The notes beneath the pieces are model-generated. The model was not told the DNA's origin, ran no database searches, and worked only from the letters and a program-made list of their open reading frames with translations. From the NCBI RefSeq assembly GCF_954871325.1, contig NC_088775.1, positions 69,665,561-69,729,560 of the forward strand: 64,000 nucleotides of DNA. Direction: 5' to 3'. The stretch is from Gordionus sp. m RMFG-2023 (lineage: Eukaryota; Nematomorpha; Gordioida; Chordodea; Parachordodidae). Positions 28,501-43,500 of this stretch are shown piece after piece (positions within the stretch are counted from its first letter, which is position 1; every line of letters starts with the position of its first letter). Both the position numbers and the translations under genes were made by a program.

Positions 28501-31500
28501 TATAGCCGCGTCACGCCCAAGGTTGGCGGCGGATATAAAAAATGCCTCTCAGCAGATTTTGATCAAGGGCACTTTACAGGTGTGGGCGAGGGATACTTTG
28601 ATGCAATAACTTCATTGCAGGCGCTTAGTCAGGAATTTACTTTAGAAGGTTACAATTTTAAAACAATGAACACCCAAAATTTTCTATATTTATTACTAGT
28701 GACTTAAATAAATTTCCTAAGTAGTCTGTAAAATTATCAAATATAAATTTATGCACAAAAATGCTGTTATAAAATATGGGTGATTCCACGTCAAATCGAC
28801 CAAAAAAACGAGATTTTCGGCCGACCATCTTAAAAATGAATGAAACTTGGCATGTTAGTTTTTTGTGTTGTAAATGTTAATAAAATCAAAATTTTAGCGT
28901 GCTAGCTCAACCAGATCCAAAGATATACGCCTTCGAAGTCGAAAATCGCGAAGTGCATGATTTCATTAAATCTTGTTATTTTTAAAAATATTTAAGATAG
29001 AGTTACAAATTATATATCATTTTATAGCCCTTAAAATTTACGTTGGAAAATATTTAAAAAAAAAATTAAAAAATTTCAAGTGTTATCTTATTTCCGGTAA
29101 AAATAAAAAATTAACATTGTTAGGAAGGGATTTTTTTGGGGTGTTAATATTTACTAAATATGTTTATTACCTTTATATTAAACGATTTAATAAAAAATCT
29201 CGATAGCCATTTTTGTTTTTTTAATTTTATTAAAATTTTTATTATTTTTATAAATAAATAAATGCAATATAGAAGGCGTTATATTTTTTATAATATATAA
29301 TTTTTAATAAAAATATGAATAGTATTGTGATTAAAATTAAAAAATCGATTGAGTATAACCAAGAATGATGTCCCGGGGCGATATGTAAGCAGGCAGCACA
29401 TACAGATATGATTTTATTAGGACGCTAGGCAGCACATATAGATATGATTTTATTAGGACCCTATATTGTAAAATATATGTTAAAATTTTATACACAAACA
29501 ATATAAAAATAAATAACTCTTGTTTTAATCTTATCCCATTTTGTGCTTATTAATAGAATTTATTGAGACGATAATTTGTAGGTACGTCCTGTCACTGTAA
29601 TAGGATTTACTACTGTTATTATTTGATTAATGGGTAACCATATCTTTTCCGCAATTGTGGGGTAAAAGAAGTGGTGATGGTTCATGGGGATGTAAAAAGG
29701 AAATATATATCTCCTCAGTAATTTAAATCTTTTTTAGTACTGTGGCTAACCACCAAAAATCGTCATAAACAATGTTACGAATCCTTATCGGCAAAAGACA
29801 AATTATCGGCATTTGAGATATTGTTAATTTAAAAGTCCTCTGCATATTAATATATTTTTGATTTAAGTTTACTTAAACTCAAAGGAAATACAGCATGTAT
29901 TTCCCGAGTTCCTGGAATGGGACGAACTAGATTGAATCTTTCTCGTAGTTTAATCTCTTGTAAATTGTATTGGTCGTTGGTTATATATGTAAAATTTACT
30001 GATGACATGTTTTGTTTTGCAAATTGATATAAATCAACTGGGATTAAAATGTGTCCAGAATTGATGCGCTGAAGGCTTGATCATCTTTTTAATGTTCCTC
30101 CAAGGCCGTCATATGGACCTTTTCCATGGGATATAGCTGAAAAATGCCATTCAGCTGCTACACCAAAATCTGATTCATGATAACACAGATTTATAAAAAA
30201 ATTTCTGTTTTTATATTGCGCAGCTGATGCATCAGAGCAGTAATATATTTTGTTTGGCTTTTTGCTGAATTGATTTAGTCAAAAATTTTATCATTTTTTG
30301 TCTGGTATAAATGTACTGCAATAACATTATTGAACAGTGTCTTGGATTATAAATGCATAATTTTCAGAGAAATCAAAAATTATCATAAATTCATTTGATT
30401 GTAAAAAATGTTTAAGTTTTGAAATATATGATGATTGATTGGTAGCGATGATAGGAATAAAAAAATAAAATAGGCTGATAAATTTTCAAATAATAACTAG
30501 TAGATCCACAACAATGAAAGGATATATCCACAAATTATGGCCTTAGGAATTTCTATTATAAGCGCGAAATTATAATAGTTTGAATATAAAATTTTAAAAT
30601 ATGTTTATTTTCCAATATAGCGTCACTAAAATAATATCTGTATGGGCTGCCTGCTTACATATCGCCTCAGGACATCATTGGTTGTACTCAATTGATTTTT
30701 TAATTTTAATCACAATACTATTCATATTTTTATTTAAAATTATATATTATAAAATAAAATTAATATTACGCCATCTATATTGCATTTTTTTATTTATAAA
30801 AATAATAAAAATTCAAATAAAATTAAAAAAACAAAAATGGCTATCGAGATTTTTTATTAAATCGTTTAATATAAAGGTAATAAACATTTTTAGTGAATAT
30901 TAACACCCAAAAATAATCCCTTCCTAACAATGTTAATTTTTTATTTTTACCGGAAATAAGAAAACACTTGAAATTTTTTAATTTTTTTTTAATATTTTCC
31001 AACGTAAAATTTTAAGGGCTATAAAATGATATATAAATTGTAACTCTATCTTAAGTATTTTTTAAAATAACAAGTAATGAAATCTCGCACTTCGCGATTT
31101 CGACTTTGAAGGCGTTTATCTTTGGATCTGGTTGAGGTGGTAATCTAAAATGTGATTTTATTAACATTTACAACATAAATAACTAACATTCCAAGTTTCA
31201 TTCATTTTCGAAATGGTCGGCCGAATCGCTGGTCGATTTGTCATGGAATTACCAATATATAATAATACTATCTAACCTAAATAACTCCAAGTTTTCGGCT
31301 AAAAACTCAGTTTCGCCGTTTTTGGAATAGGGTATTGCTAAAAATGGAGCTACTACATAACTATTATTAATCACTATAAAATAAACGTGAGCTGAAATAA
31401 ATTCTACCAAAATTTAAACTTTTAGCATTTAAAATGTATATAAATTTGTAAAAATTATTTATTAGAAAAATGGTCCGATTTCTGATATATAAAAAATGAT

Positions 31501-34500
31501 TTTCGGCTCAGCTCGACCCGCGTTTATATTTTCAGGCCCGATCCAGATTTTTTAAAATATATTTTATATACTTTTTTTTATAACTAATAATGACGATTTT
31601 AAATATTTGGTTTTAAAATATACGTCCCTACAGGACTGCAGGTCTCTTATATAAATTAATATACACAATATTATAAAAATATTGCATATATAAACGAGTA
31701 AGGTAGTTATTTACGGGAAAAGAATATATGCAATCTCTTTGGTGATGAGCTAATTTTTCCATGATTTTATCAGTATATGGTCAAAACCCTAAGTATATAT
31801 AGATATATAATGGGCTACTCTTCAATTTATTTTCTTAGGTCTCACTTCCTATATGCGTTTTTATTATTTTTCCTAAAAGGGAAATTATCATTTATTTTTG
31901 TAAATTTTAATGGATATAAACTCTTATATTTGTAAGGATTAGAGACCTTCATGGGTCTAGATTTTAGGACCAAGCCCGGCCCAGGCCCATCGTAAAAAAA
32001 AATTTTAGGCCCAGGCCCGGCCCGTTTTAAATATTTAAAAAAATTCCCAAGCCCATAAAATTATTTTATGTATACTTAACTTATGCTGAAGTAATACTAA
32101 TAGAAATATAATATTTTATTTAGTAATAATATATATATATAATATTAATAAATGATATAAACAAAATTTTAATTTATATTTTCAAATTATCATTTAAAAA
32201 TAATATATTATCTACAATTTCGTTATTAAATTTGTTCTTCTTTCTTCAATAATCCTTCCAATAGTACTAAAATTACGTTCACTGGAAACATTAGATGCTG
32301 GAATTGCATGAATGTTTTTGGCAATTGGTTTTTCATGCTTCTTCCACCAATCTAGGATGCAGTCATCATAGTTGATATCCTCTTCATTTAGCTGAATATC
32401 CATATATAAATTAACCTCATCAGCATCCGTCTCATTATGAAGTATTGTAACATCCTCCCATGAAGACATATCCAATAATGAGGATGAAGCTAAAAATATT
32501 ATATAGCTAAAAAGATTTATAAAGAATAAATTACTGGTAGCTCTAGTAATCCTCGAAGTTTGGCCATCTTTGGGAACATTTTTGGGAATATTTCCTGATT
32601 TTCGCTGTTTCGTGCCCAGGCCGTTGTGTTAAGTTAAGTAAAATTATACCAATTTCCGATTTAAAAAATATATACACTCCCAAGGTTTATACGAAATTTG
32701 ATCAGATAAATAACACTAATAAAATCAGAATGATTTGTTATATTTGTCCTATTAAATATCCTTTAAGCTAAATTTGAATTTAAAAATTTAGGCCCAAGCC
32801 CTATTGCAAAAATTTCCAACGAACCCAAGCCCAGCGGGCCGGACTTGGGCCGTGGGCCGGCCCATGAAGGTCTCTAGTAAGGATTGCTTGATGAAACAGA
32901 ACCACACATTTATTTAATTTAAAAAAATTATCCATTCATACTGGGTAGTGTTAAAACCTGGATTTATCCAATTTTTAAAACACCGATTAGTATTTTAACC
33001 AAAAAATAAATACCTACAAGATTCCCCCAAAAGTTGTTAGAAAGACTTCTTTTGATAAATCGGCCAAATCGAGGTTTTAAACATTAAAAAGGGATGATCC
33101 TAAAATTATATTTGACCGATAGGATTGTTTTTGCGCGAATTTAGGTATGCAAATATCAAATTCATAAAATTATGCTTTCAATTGAACAATCATGTGATTT
33201 ATGAAATTCCTCATTAGCATTTGACTAATTTTTTTAGCTCTAAAATATTTTCTACAATTTTTATGGTGTCTATATCAACTAAATCAATATCATTTTTTTA
33301 AAGATAGTGCATAAAATAGTAATATAAAGAAATTTAGATCCATTCTTTGTGTCATTGATCTAAGGAAATTTAGAGGACCCCATATTTACCATCTTTTTTT
33401 GTTAACCAGAACGGCTATCTATCATTATTATCTCTATCCATATAAAATATTTTAATTACAAACATTAGATAATAATAATTCTATATGAAATGTTGCCGTT
33501 TGCCGATGTCAAAGAAAAAGTAACATTTATTTCGAATTTAACTTGACAATCATAGCACCCCCATACTCCCCACCTCACCATATTTACATTTGAACGACGT
33601 TTATATAACTTTAAATTACAATACAAAGCAGCAAACAAACATCTTAGAATTTTTTTTGCTTTGATAAAATAAATTTTTATTTATAATATATATAAACCTT
33701 TCTTTGTTGAGGAGCACAATGATCCTTTTCGATTGGAACTATATTATTTTTCTTCACTGTCTTATGAAAGCTATTTACAGGTTATGTTTTTTTTTATATT
33801 ATTAAAAGTAAAATTCTTATTTAACAATTACTATCTTGCATTTTTCATCAATCCAAATTCCTAATATAAACGAATCTTAAGCAAGCTTTTTATTTATTTT
33901 TTAATTTTTAAAATTTTCTAATAATTTCCACATTTTTATCAGTAATTTTTAAAATTTTCTAATAATTTCCACTATTTATCAGTAATTTTAAAAAATAAAT
34001 TTATTTGTTTGTTAGGTATCACGTCATTTCGGTGCGAATCTAATCAAATTAAGTTGCGATTCATTTTATTTAAAATTTTATGTAACATTTATCAAATTAA
34101 ATGATGTGTCGATAATTTAAGGTTGGCCTTATTGATTGAATCCCGGACATAAATGTCTTGAACAAAAAGACATTGGATAAAAATACCACAGACAAAAAGA
34201 CACTAGACACAATATCCCAGACAAAACATCGGATAAAAATAAGAAAAAGGGGAAAGTTTTAAAAAAAATATTTAACTAATGATGCTCACCCGCTATGCAT
34301 TTTTACACAAATTTTTATAAAAATTAGGCACATATTTGGAGCACTGGGGAAATATTGAGATGTTGGCTAAATGTTTTGCTATGCGGTTCATGGTTAGGCC
34401 TGATGTGAAGGTTAATCTAAGCATAGAAGAAGATTATGAGAATTACTTAATTTTAGTAGAAACCAACCACTACATTTGATAAAATATGGCAGAGTTTTTA

Positions 34501-37500
34501 TCTAACTACACAGTTCAGGTTAAGGTCTGATACCAAGCTTAGATTTGGCGGTTAGCTAAGGACTATGTGGCAAAGATAAAGATTAGTGTTTATATAAATG
34601 AGGAAAAATACTAATTTTGTTAGACACCAAAGCCACTAAATTCAGTAAAATCTTACAGTAGCCAATATGTATCCATTAGTTTTTACCAACCTACGCTATT
34701 CAATCTAAGGCCTAATACGCTGACCGCATAAGTTGTTAGTGCAACAAAGGTAAATGTTAGATACTTATAGCAATATGCTGCGGGGAACCCATACTTAATT
34801 CAAACTATGGAAGTTAAGACCATTTTTTGTTTTTTATTATAATCAGTTTTGTGTTTTAATAATATAATTTTATCAGTGGCATAGATGAGGGGGATTTAGG
34901 GTTGAAACCCATAACCTCCGAAAATAATTTTTTAAATTTTTTTCTTATTGCGAATAATTTTATTTAAAAAACGGTTTCAATTTATAAATAAAATTAACGA
35001 TATCAAAATCAAATATATTTAAAAAAAACAAATAAGAAATTATAATTTTAAATGATAACATGGTTTAAAAATATATATTAAAAATTATATGTAAAATATC
35101 AAATAACAATAAAAATATATAAATTTTTCCTGGCATAGTTAAATTCGATATTTATAAATTTAATAATAAAATTTATATTGTTAAACTAATTAAATAGTTT
35201 TAAAAATTTTAATTAATTTTTAAATAAAAGAAAAATCATTTAATTTGGTAAATATAATGAGAAAGTAAAGGTAATCGCTAATATGTTTGGGATTAAAAAT
35301 TTTAAACCTAGAGTAGTTTCTAGATAGTCCAATCGCTTAAATATTGATGCATCTACGATTAAGGATTTTTATAAAATAAATATTTTTACTTCCCTTATTG
35401 ATACATTTTTATTTCAATTAAAGGAAAGATTTATTAGTCACAATTTTATTTTAAACAGCTTTTATTTTCTTTTGCCGGTTGAGTCTGAATACACTTAAAA
35501 CGCGGAATTTTATTCTGATGAATTATCAGGATCGTATGATAAGTTGTGATGTCGAATTTTGGTATAAATTTGACAGAATAGAGTACTCTTTGAGACGAAA
35601 AAATGCTTTGCAGGCCCTTTCCATGTGTAATTGCACTTTAGATTTCCTGCCTAATGTCAAAACATTGCTTTTTATTTTAATTACCTTACCGATTAGCACC
35701 TGCACTAATGAAAGGTCTTTTTCAACTTTGAAAAGGTTAAAAACCTATTTAAGAAATAGCACCGGTGAAAGTCGTTTAAATGGATTCTCAATATTAAATA
35801 TTTATAAGGAGATTATTCTAGATGAATTAATCAAATCTCAGAGTAAAGTAGACCTCTCTTTATAAATTCAAAGCATAAAATTGCTATATTATTATAATAT
35901 GTTCTTAGTCATAATATTTATATATTATACTATTTTTAATAAAAATATAGCATTTGCAATAAGAATTAGTGATCTGCATCGGGCCTAATTTTTCAATCCC
36001 GGCCCGAAATTATTTTAAAAAAGTTTTGCCGGCCCGAACCCGATTTTTTTAAAAAAGTTTTGTCAGCTGAATTTTTTTAAATGTAGAAATTCATTTTTAT
36101 AATTACTCAAAATAAAAGTTATATGTTACATGGCGTCTAGTTTTTATAAATTATAAAATATCAAAGAAGTTAAAAAGTTAGTTAATTAATGGTAAGTAAA
36201 ATATTTAAACTTAAACCCTTGAAACATACACTATTTTCAAAGCTAAATATCTTTTAAAGAAAGTTAATTAATAGTAAGTAAAAGATTTAAACTTAAACCC
36301 TTGAAACGTACACTATTTTCAAAGCTAAATATCTTTATTCAATTTATATAAAAAAAGTGATTGCAAAAAAATTAATCCAATAAAACAAATTATATCAAAA
36401 AAATCATAATCCAGAAAAATTAATATTTTCATAAAAAAATTAATGATCATCTATTATATATAAAATAATTACATATTCTTCAAATATAAAAATAATGACG
36501 ATCTTTTATCAATAAAAACAAAACTCAAAACGAAAAAATATATCTTGTTTTGTTTATCGAAGAAAATATGTTCCTATAATTTATATCATAAAATAAAATA
36601 AAAATGATTTTTTTTTTGATTGACATTTTAATTATTAAATTAAATATCAACAATAACTATTACAAACTAGGACATAAATAAAATCAAATATTTTTATTTT
36701 ACATATAAAATTTAACATAAAATTGATATATTTAGATATATTTTTAAAAAAATCTAAGCCCGATCCAACCCGGCCCGAATTTTTTAAAAAAATATTAAGC
36801 CCGACCCACCCCAAACCCGATTTTCCTACTTTTGCAGATGTCTAATAAGAATTATTTATGTTTTATTAAGATACTCTCATTTGTATTATTTATAATTGTT
36901 AAATTAGATCTTTATAAATATCGTATAAGAATTACTCATATTTTAATGTTATTTTATTTTTTTTAAATATAGTTATTTAGAATAAATTTTTAATATAATC
37001 TGTATAAAATTTCTACATTTTGAAATTTATTTTATTGTATATTATCATTAAAATAAATACATAATTAAATGGGGGTGTTATTTATAATAAATTATTTTAA
37101 TAATAAATAAAATCTATAATGAAATTCTCTGCAAAATTTTGTTATATGCAAAAATTTAATTAAAATAATTATTTTTAACATAGAATATATATTGAGTGAT
37201 CATAAAAAATGGGAGGTTTGGGGGGCGATTTTTTTCTTTTTCTACACCGAATGGATTGAATAAAATTTTCAGAATAATGCTTTCGCTTATTAATCATAAA
37301 TTTGGTTAAAATTTTGTTACTAATATTTTTTTCATTTATGCTGGCTACTATAGTGGTTAGACACTAATAAAGCACAAAATATTGGCAAATTTTAAAAATA
37401 CGGTTTGGGGCGAAGCCCCCCCTTCACAAAAAAATTCAACCCCCCCTATGGATCAATCCTGGCTACGCCACTGAGTTTTATACTAGGATCCAAACCATAA

Positions 37501-40500
37501 CTAATATCGGTTCAGATATAGATAAAAATAACGGTTCACGGTTCAAGTTTGGTTCATAAGAATAATATTGCTCAGATTTCGAACTGTTTCGCAAACAAAC
37601 CCATTAGAAAAGTGAGGCACATTTTTTTTAATTTTATCACTATTCCCTAAAAAATAAAATGAGTCATATACAATTAGAATATTTTCAAGATTCTCTTCTG
37701 TCAAATTATATATATAAGTAGAATCAATTCCGTGATTGATAAAACTTGGTAATTTGGGTAGCTGACACCGTCAAATAACATTACAAAATATCTAAAAATT
37801 AATAGTTATATATCAAAATTTTTAAACCGATTCCCTAACTTTTTCAGAAGTTCAAGTTCGGATGACAAATTCTTAACTGTTCAGATTGGGGTTTGGTTAT
37901 TTTTATAATAACGGTTTATGTTCGGTTTGAATATCTGGTTTTTATAGTAAATCTAAAATAAATTGGAGGTTAGGTTTGATCCTTCAACCGAACCTAGATT
38001 TGATCGATTACAGGCACTTCATTTAAGAATGGGAAGTGGGGAGGCTTGGTTTTTGATACGTACTAGATCGAAAGGCAAAGAAAATAAGATAAGCTATTTT
38101 TGGTTAGTTTTATTATTTTATGTTTATAAGTCTAATATTATTATATTACATATTTTCTCTCTTTCCTTAAAGCCCATAACATGCCTGCTTGCGGTTAAGT
38201 ATCATTTTTATAATCCACTCTAATCTAATGATTGTCATCATTTGAAATCTGGGATAAAAAAAACAATTTTTTATTGTAAATTTAATTAGTTAATTTATTG
38301 ATTTTTTTTTCCTCCCTATATTTTTCATATTAGTATTTCTTATTACCAAATTTTATTTTTTGGCCTTTTCTCATAACTTAAAGTTTCAGTTTTTTTTTAG
38401 AATTTTCGTATTTTATATAAAGATAAACTGTTATATTTCAGTTTAGATCATGTATCATAAAAGAATTACTATGCTATTAATTATTAGCACCTCAATTTTA
38501 CGAATCGAATATCACGAATAATATTCAAATATTATTCGAATAATTTTTACACATTTATTCGAGTTTATTACTGAAAAAAATTGCTATAATGGCAAGATGA
38601 AACAATAACTACAATAAACATAATATACTCGAACAATATATTTTATTCTTCCAAAAATAATAACATACATTTTACAGAAAATAATAAGTAAAAAATTTGG
38701 TATATAAATAAATTGCTCCTAATTTATAATTATAGTTTCTAATCCTGACAAAAATGGATTCCGGTTGTTACAAATTTTTATAAAAAAAGTGATACTGGTT
38801 TCGGTTCTTTTTTTAAAAAATGGGCTCTGGTTTCTGCTCTTTATTTTGACATGGTTTTGAGGATATGATTTCGGTTTCAAACTTTGTTAAATAAATTTAA
38901 ACAATAGATAAACCTAAAATAAATCACAACATTTAAACAAGACATAATAACATTTTCTTAACGTTTGCCTCCGTGGGCATACAGGTTTCTATCTAATATT
39001 CTCGTTAGTTGCCCATACTGTTTCCGCATGCATGGCCCAGATATATCACCGATCTTCTTATTTATTATTGGAAAATAATTTCCTTTTGCACAACCTTTCG
39101 TTTTAGAAACATCATAAGCCGTTGAAAATAGTATAATGTGCATCTTATTATCAGGTGAAACATAAATATTCCTACTCAGGATATTTGCGTTAAGTTTTAA
39201 AACTTTTATTAATGTTGAAATTTGGGGTAATAAAGTTATCGATAGTATCAGGACATTCCTACTTAATTATATATTTTATCAAATTCTTATACCAATCCAA
39301 ATTTATTCACCATACAATTTTATCCCTTCCCATTTGATTTTTAAACTATTTTTTTATATCAAATTCTAATGTTTTTTATTTGATTTTATATTTAATATGG
39401 CACTATTTTCTTAGAAAAATCACTTAAAATTGGCTTAAACGGCCAAAAATATAGTAACCCAACTATAATTATAATATTGATTTCGGATTCACAAAACTAT
39501 TTTAAAATATATTATATAAATAAAAGCCTAAATCGACTTAAAATAATTTAATTTTCTGGTCCCCTATTAGTTAGCAATATTATACTATTATTATAATATA
39601 TCGATTTAAATAAATTAACGCTTTATAATACAGAAAAATGATTGATTATATATATCACTAAATTCTTAAATACATTAATAAAGTCGACTTGTTATTTTTC
39701 TTTTCATATTTTCACAATAAACATATTTTTTAGTATAAAAAATTCTAATTATTAAATATACACTAAATAATATTAGACAATAGTCATTCCAGGTCCAGTG
39801 TCGAGATGGTGGTAAATAATTTATAAAAAAAATTTTTTTGAAGGATTTTAGAAAAATAAGATTTTTTTTATAATTAGACATCATCTTGTTAAACGTTTTT
39901 TTTAAAAGCGCCAACTTAAAAGATAAACATTTTACGTACGGTATTTTTCTTTCGATAATTTGTTTTATTGTATAGTTGTTCATAGTAGAATCGATAAACA
40001 AATTCATCAAAATCATGACCATATATTTATTTTTAACAGAGTTAACACTTCTTTTTAAAAGTAGTTAGCTCCCGCTCCTACCTTCATAAAAGGAGCTAGC
40101 TCTCGCTCCCGCTACTAAATTTTTAAAAGGAGCTAGCTCCCGTTTCAAGCACTCCATTCCACTCCTTTGGGGAATAAAATCATATTTTTTTTATCTAATA
40201 TGTTTTATTTATATTAAATGATATAGAAAAATATTTATAATCTTTTATTAGCTTTTAAAAGTAATAAATTTTCTAAATTTGAATCTGACATCCACGCCTC
40301 TCCTAAAACCTTAGCAATACTAAACAGGCGCTCAATAAGAGCACTAGAGGGTAGTGGGGTATTGTATTTTATAAAAATATTATTTAATTCAGGAAATTTA
40401 TCAAAAATAGTAATTTTGACATCATTATATAAAAAATATTTGTCCAATATATTTTCTTCCTGATGATCAATTTCATGGAATCCAAAAAAATCTTCCAAAT

Positions 40501-43500
40501 CATTGCAGTGTTCCTTTGAACTAGTAGCTATTTTTGCATCAGGAATTTGTTCTCTTAAAATATTAATTAATTTGTATTTTAGTTCCATATTTATGCATTT
40601 TTTATCCATTCCCAATTTAATTTGAATGCAGGATTAATAGCCACAGATATTTTCATCATAAACATTTGAAAATCTGCAATAAAGTTATTTAAATAGATAA
40701 TTTATTTTTTATTTCGATTTCTTCTTCTATGATGTCAAGATCCATATTATCAAAAACTATTTTTTATCATATATCTATAAAATGAATATTATACAAGATT
40801 TCCAAGAAATTTTTAATATAAAAAAAAGAAAAACTTGATGTTTAATATTTTATCTAATTAGATGAAAACCCAATATAACTCGGCTCACCATTTAATATTG
40901 TATAAATTTAAATAAAATAAAATTTCATTTTTATTGAATTTTAAATAGCAAATAGATTTATTAATATTTAAAAAATAATTTGATTTATACATTAAATTTA
41001 AAAGAGCGTTGGAGCGGCACTCCTCCACTCCAGCCCTAAAAGGAGCTAACTCCCGTTCCTTATTTTTAAAAGGGGGCTTTTCAGATGTTTTGAGGAGCGC
41101 CGCTCTTTGACAACTCTGAATTGTAAAATATGCAGAGTCATACAAACTATAAAATAATTTATTTGTCGCTATAAAAATAAGTGTTTATCAATACGGAACC
41201 TTAGAAATAAAAAAATTATTGGTCTTTCCATTAAGTCCAAAACTTTTATCATTGCATCTTCAACTCTTCTCACCGAAACACCCACTTTTTAACTTTATCA
41301 AAGAATAAGATCGACTTCCTACAAATGTTATCATTAAAACTTAGTGAAATCCTTTTTTTCTGGTTATAGGACCATTTAAATACTTAAATATCTTTGTTAA
41401 ATCATATAACGGAGCTGCTCCTGCAAACAACCCGATAAACAAATGATTACATTCCCATAGAAGTCTACCCCTTGCGCGAATATTCTTTATAATACTTATT
41501 TAACAGGGTAATTCTTCTGTCCTCTATACTATCTAAATAAATGAGCCTTTATTACTCCATAACCTTTTTCCTATTTTCCCTAGCCATCTCATTTTTATGC
41601 AAAACAATACCTCCAGTAACCATTTATTATCAACATCCTTCGACCTTTCACCAATTAAGATTGAAAATTTCACAGCACCTTTTAAATAGCTTATTTTGTT
41701 TATACCCTGCAAAGTAATTTATATAGCATTCATTTATTCACCATAGTTCTGAAATCAGCGTACAACAAGCGGGGTTGCCCAATAACTGTTATCGCTATAT
41801 ATTTTCGGCTATAAATAAATATCATAGCAGTCCTTAAAACAAAAGCAAATTACTGATCATTTGTCATAATCAATCAGGTAAAAAAGATAAATAAATATAA
41901 CATTAATAATTTTTAGACCACTGGCCGGGTCTATATTTTTAATAATATTGCCGCCGGGCTTATTCCACTAGTATATCATTGAAACTACTTTGAAATTAAT
42001 TCAATGAATTCCGAAAGTACCTTACTGATACTGATATATTTTTATCTTATCTTCATAGTTACAATATTTATTATTTTATAATATCCCACCAAATTAATTA
42101 TAGTATATACTTGATAAGATAATAAAATAAAATTATAGAAATAAATTTTTTTAGACACTTAACATTATGTTTATCTTTATGTTATGTTCAATAAAAAAAA
42201 TTGAGGTTCTTCTTTGAATTTGGTCAAAAATATAGTTTATATTATGAATTTATTAAACATAAAAATTTGTTGGATATATTTTTCTATGAATAATTCATGT
42301 CTTTTAAATATAAATTATTATATAATATTGGGAAACTACATTTATATTTATCTGTTATGTATATAAGATACATAAAATTTTTTGGTTCCCAAGCAACATC
42401 CTATTTTGTATAATTTACCTTAATTTAATAAAAACTTGTTTATTGAACATAAATTATAGTCTTTGTAGAGTTTAAAATTAGACAAGTTTTACCATATTAA
42501 ACAATCTTTTTTTCGATTAATTATATACCAAGGAATATTTATATTATAATATTGTGGAATTTTAGTAAAATATATATTATAATATAAAATAAATAAAACC
42601 TTAATAAAAAAATATAATATCTAAATTGTATTCACTATTAGGCTTTATAAAAAAATAAAATTATTATTGAACATATATAGAGCTTAGAACCGACTATCTG
42701 ATTGAAAACTGATGATTTTAGTTTAATATATGATAAATGAATATTATATTTGTATTAGTCACATAAATTTAGTTAATATACCTTTTTTTAATAAAAATAT
42801 TTTTTAGTTTTAATTAAACTATATCTCAAAACAATAGATTTCATATTTTATTGTTCGTATGTTTTTATTGTTTTATCACATTTCACATCAAATACATATA
42901 TAATATATACCGAATTATATTTTGATATATCTTCTTTTTTTAAACTGTTAAAATCGATTTGTTTTAATCGGAATGTCATTATTTTTTTAGTTCTTTTTTT
43001 TGAAACATGCTATTATATTTAATATCATTAAAAATACTTTTCAGTCGCATAACATCAAATTTCTATATTTTTATTTGTATTTATTAAACGTTTTTTTTTA
43101 TTTAGATATAAGGCTTAATAAACCTTATTTATTTGTGATATCGCAAAAATTGAATATTTATTGGTGATCAAAATGTTAATTAATATTCGATTCATTTTCA
43201 TTTGAATTATATTTCTATTATACCAATAAAAATAGACCTTTGATAAAAACCTTAATCCTGTCTCTTCACATGTTTTATAATGAGAAAATTTCATTTTTTA
43301 TAATTATATATAAATATATAATGAAATTCATAAGTCCGAATCGCGATCTATAAAAATTTCGGGCGGGCAGGTATAAAATCGATATAAAAAAAAATACAGG
43401 CCGGGCTTGGGCCGAAAAAAATTGAATATGCAGAGCTCTAATGTATATTACACTCAATTTGCGTGCCAGATAAATTTTAAATGATTCAAAAGTTCATGAT

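Larger units (their letters stand above)
34874..37473 (+). mobile_element. hAT element (2.6 kb) with transposase remnant and nested MITE
   Basis: The left terminus CAGTGGCATAGATGAGGGGG and the right terminus TCCTGGCTACGCCACTG form the classic hAT CAGTGGCGTAGCCAGG inverted end, each next to a G or C run. The flanks are AATTTTAT (34866-34873) and AGTTTTAT (37474-37481), 7 of 8 identical. A plus-strand hAT transposase remnant lies at 35290-35865 and a GGCC-word MITE is nested at 35967-36844. Confidence 0.88.

Noticed and set aside
28973-29206. 77-codon plus-strand open frame
   Set aside because: It lies wholly within the left inverted repeat of the long-TIR transposon; its composition is K/I/F/Y from A/T-rich DNA and no motif is present.
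30601-30903. 100-codon plus-strand open frame
   Set aside because: It lies in the right inverted repeat of the same transposon, antisense to the left-arm sequence; not a gene.
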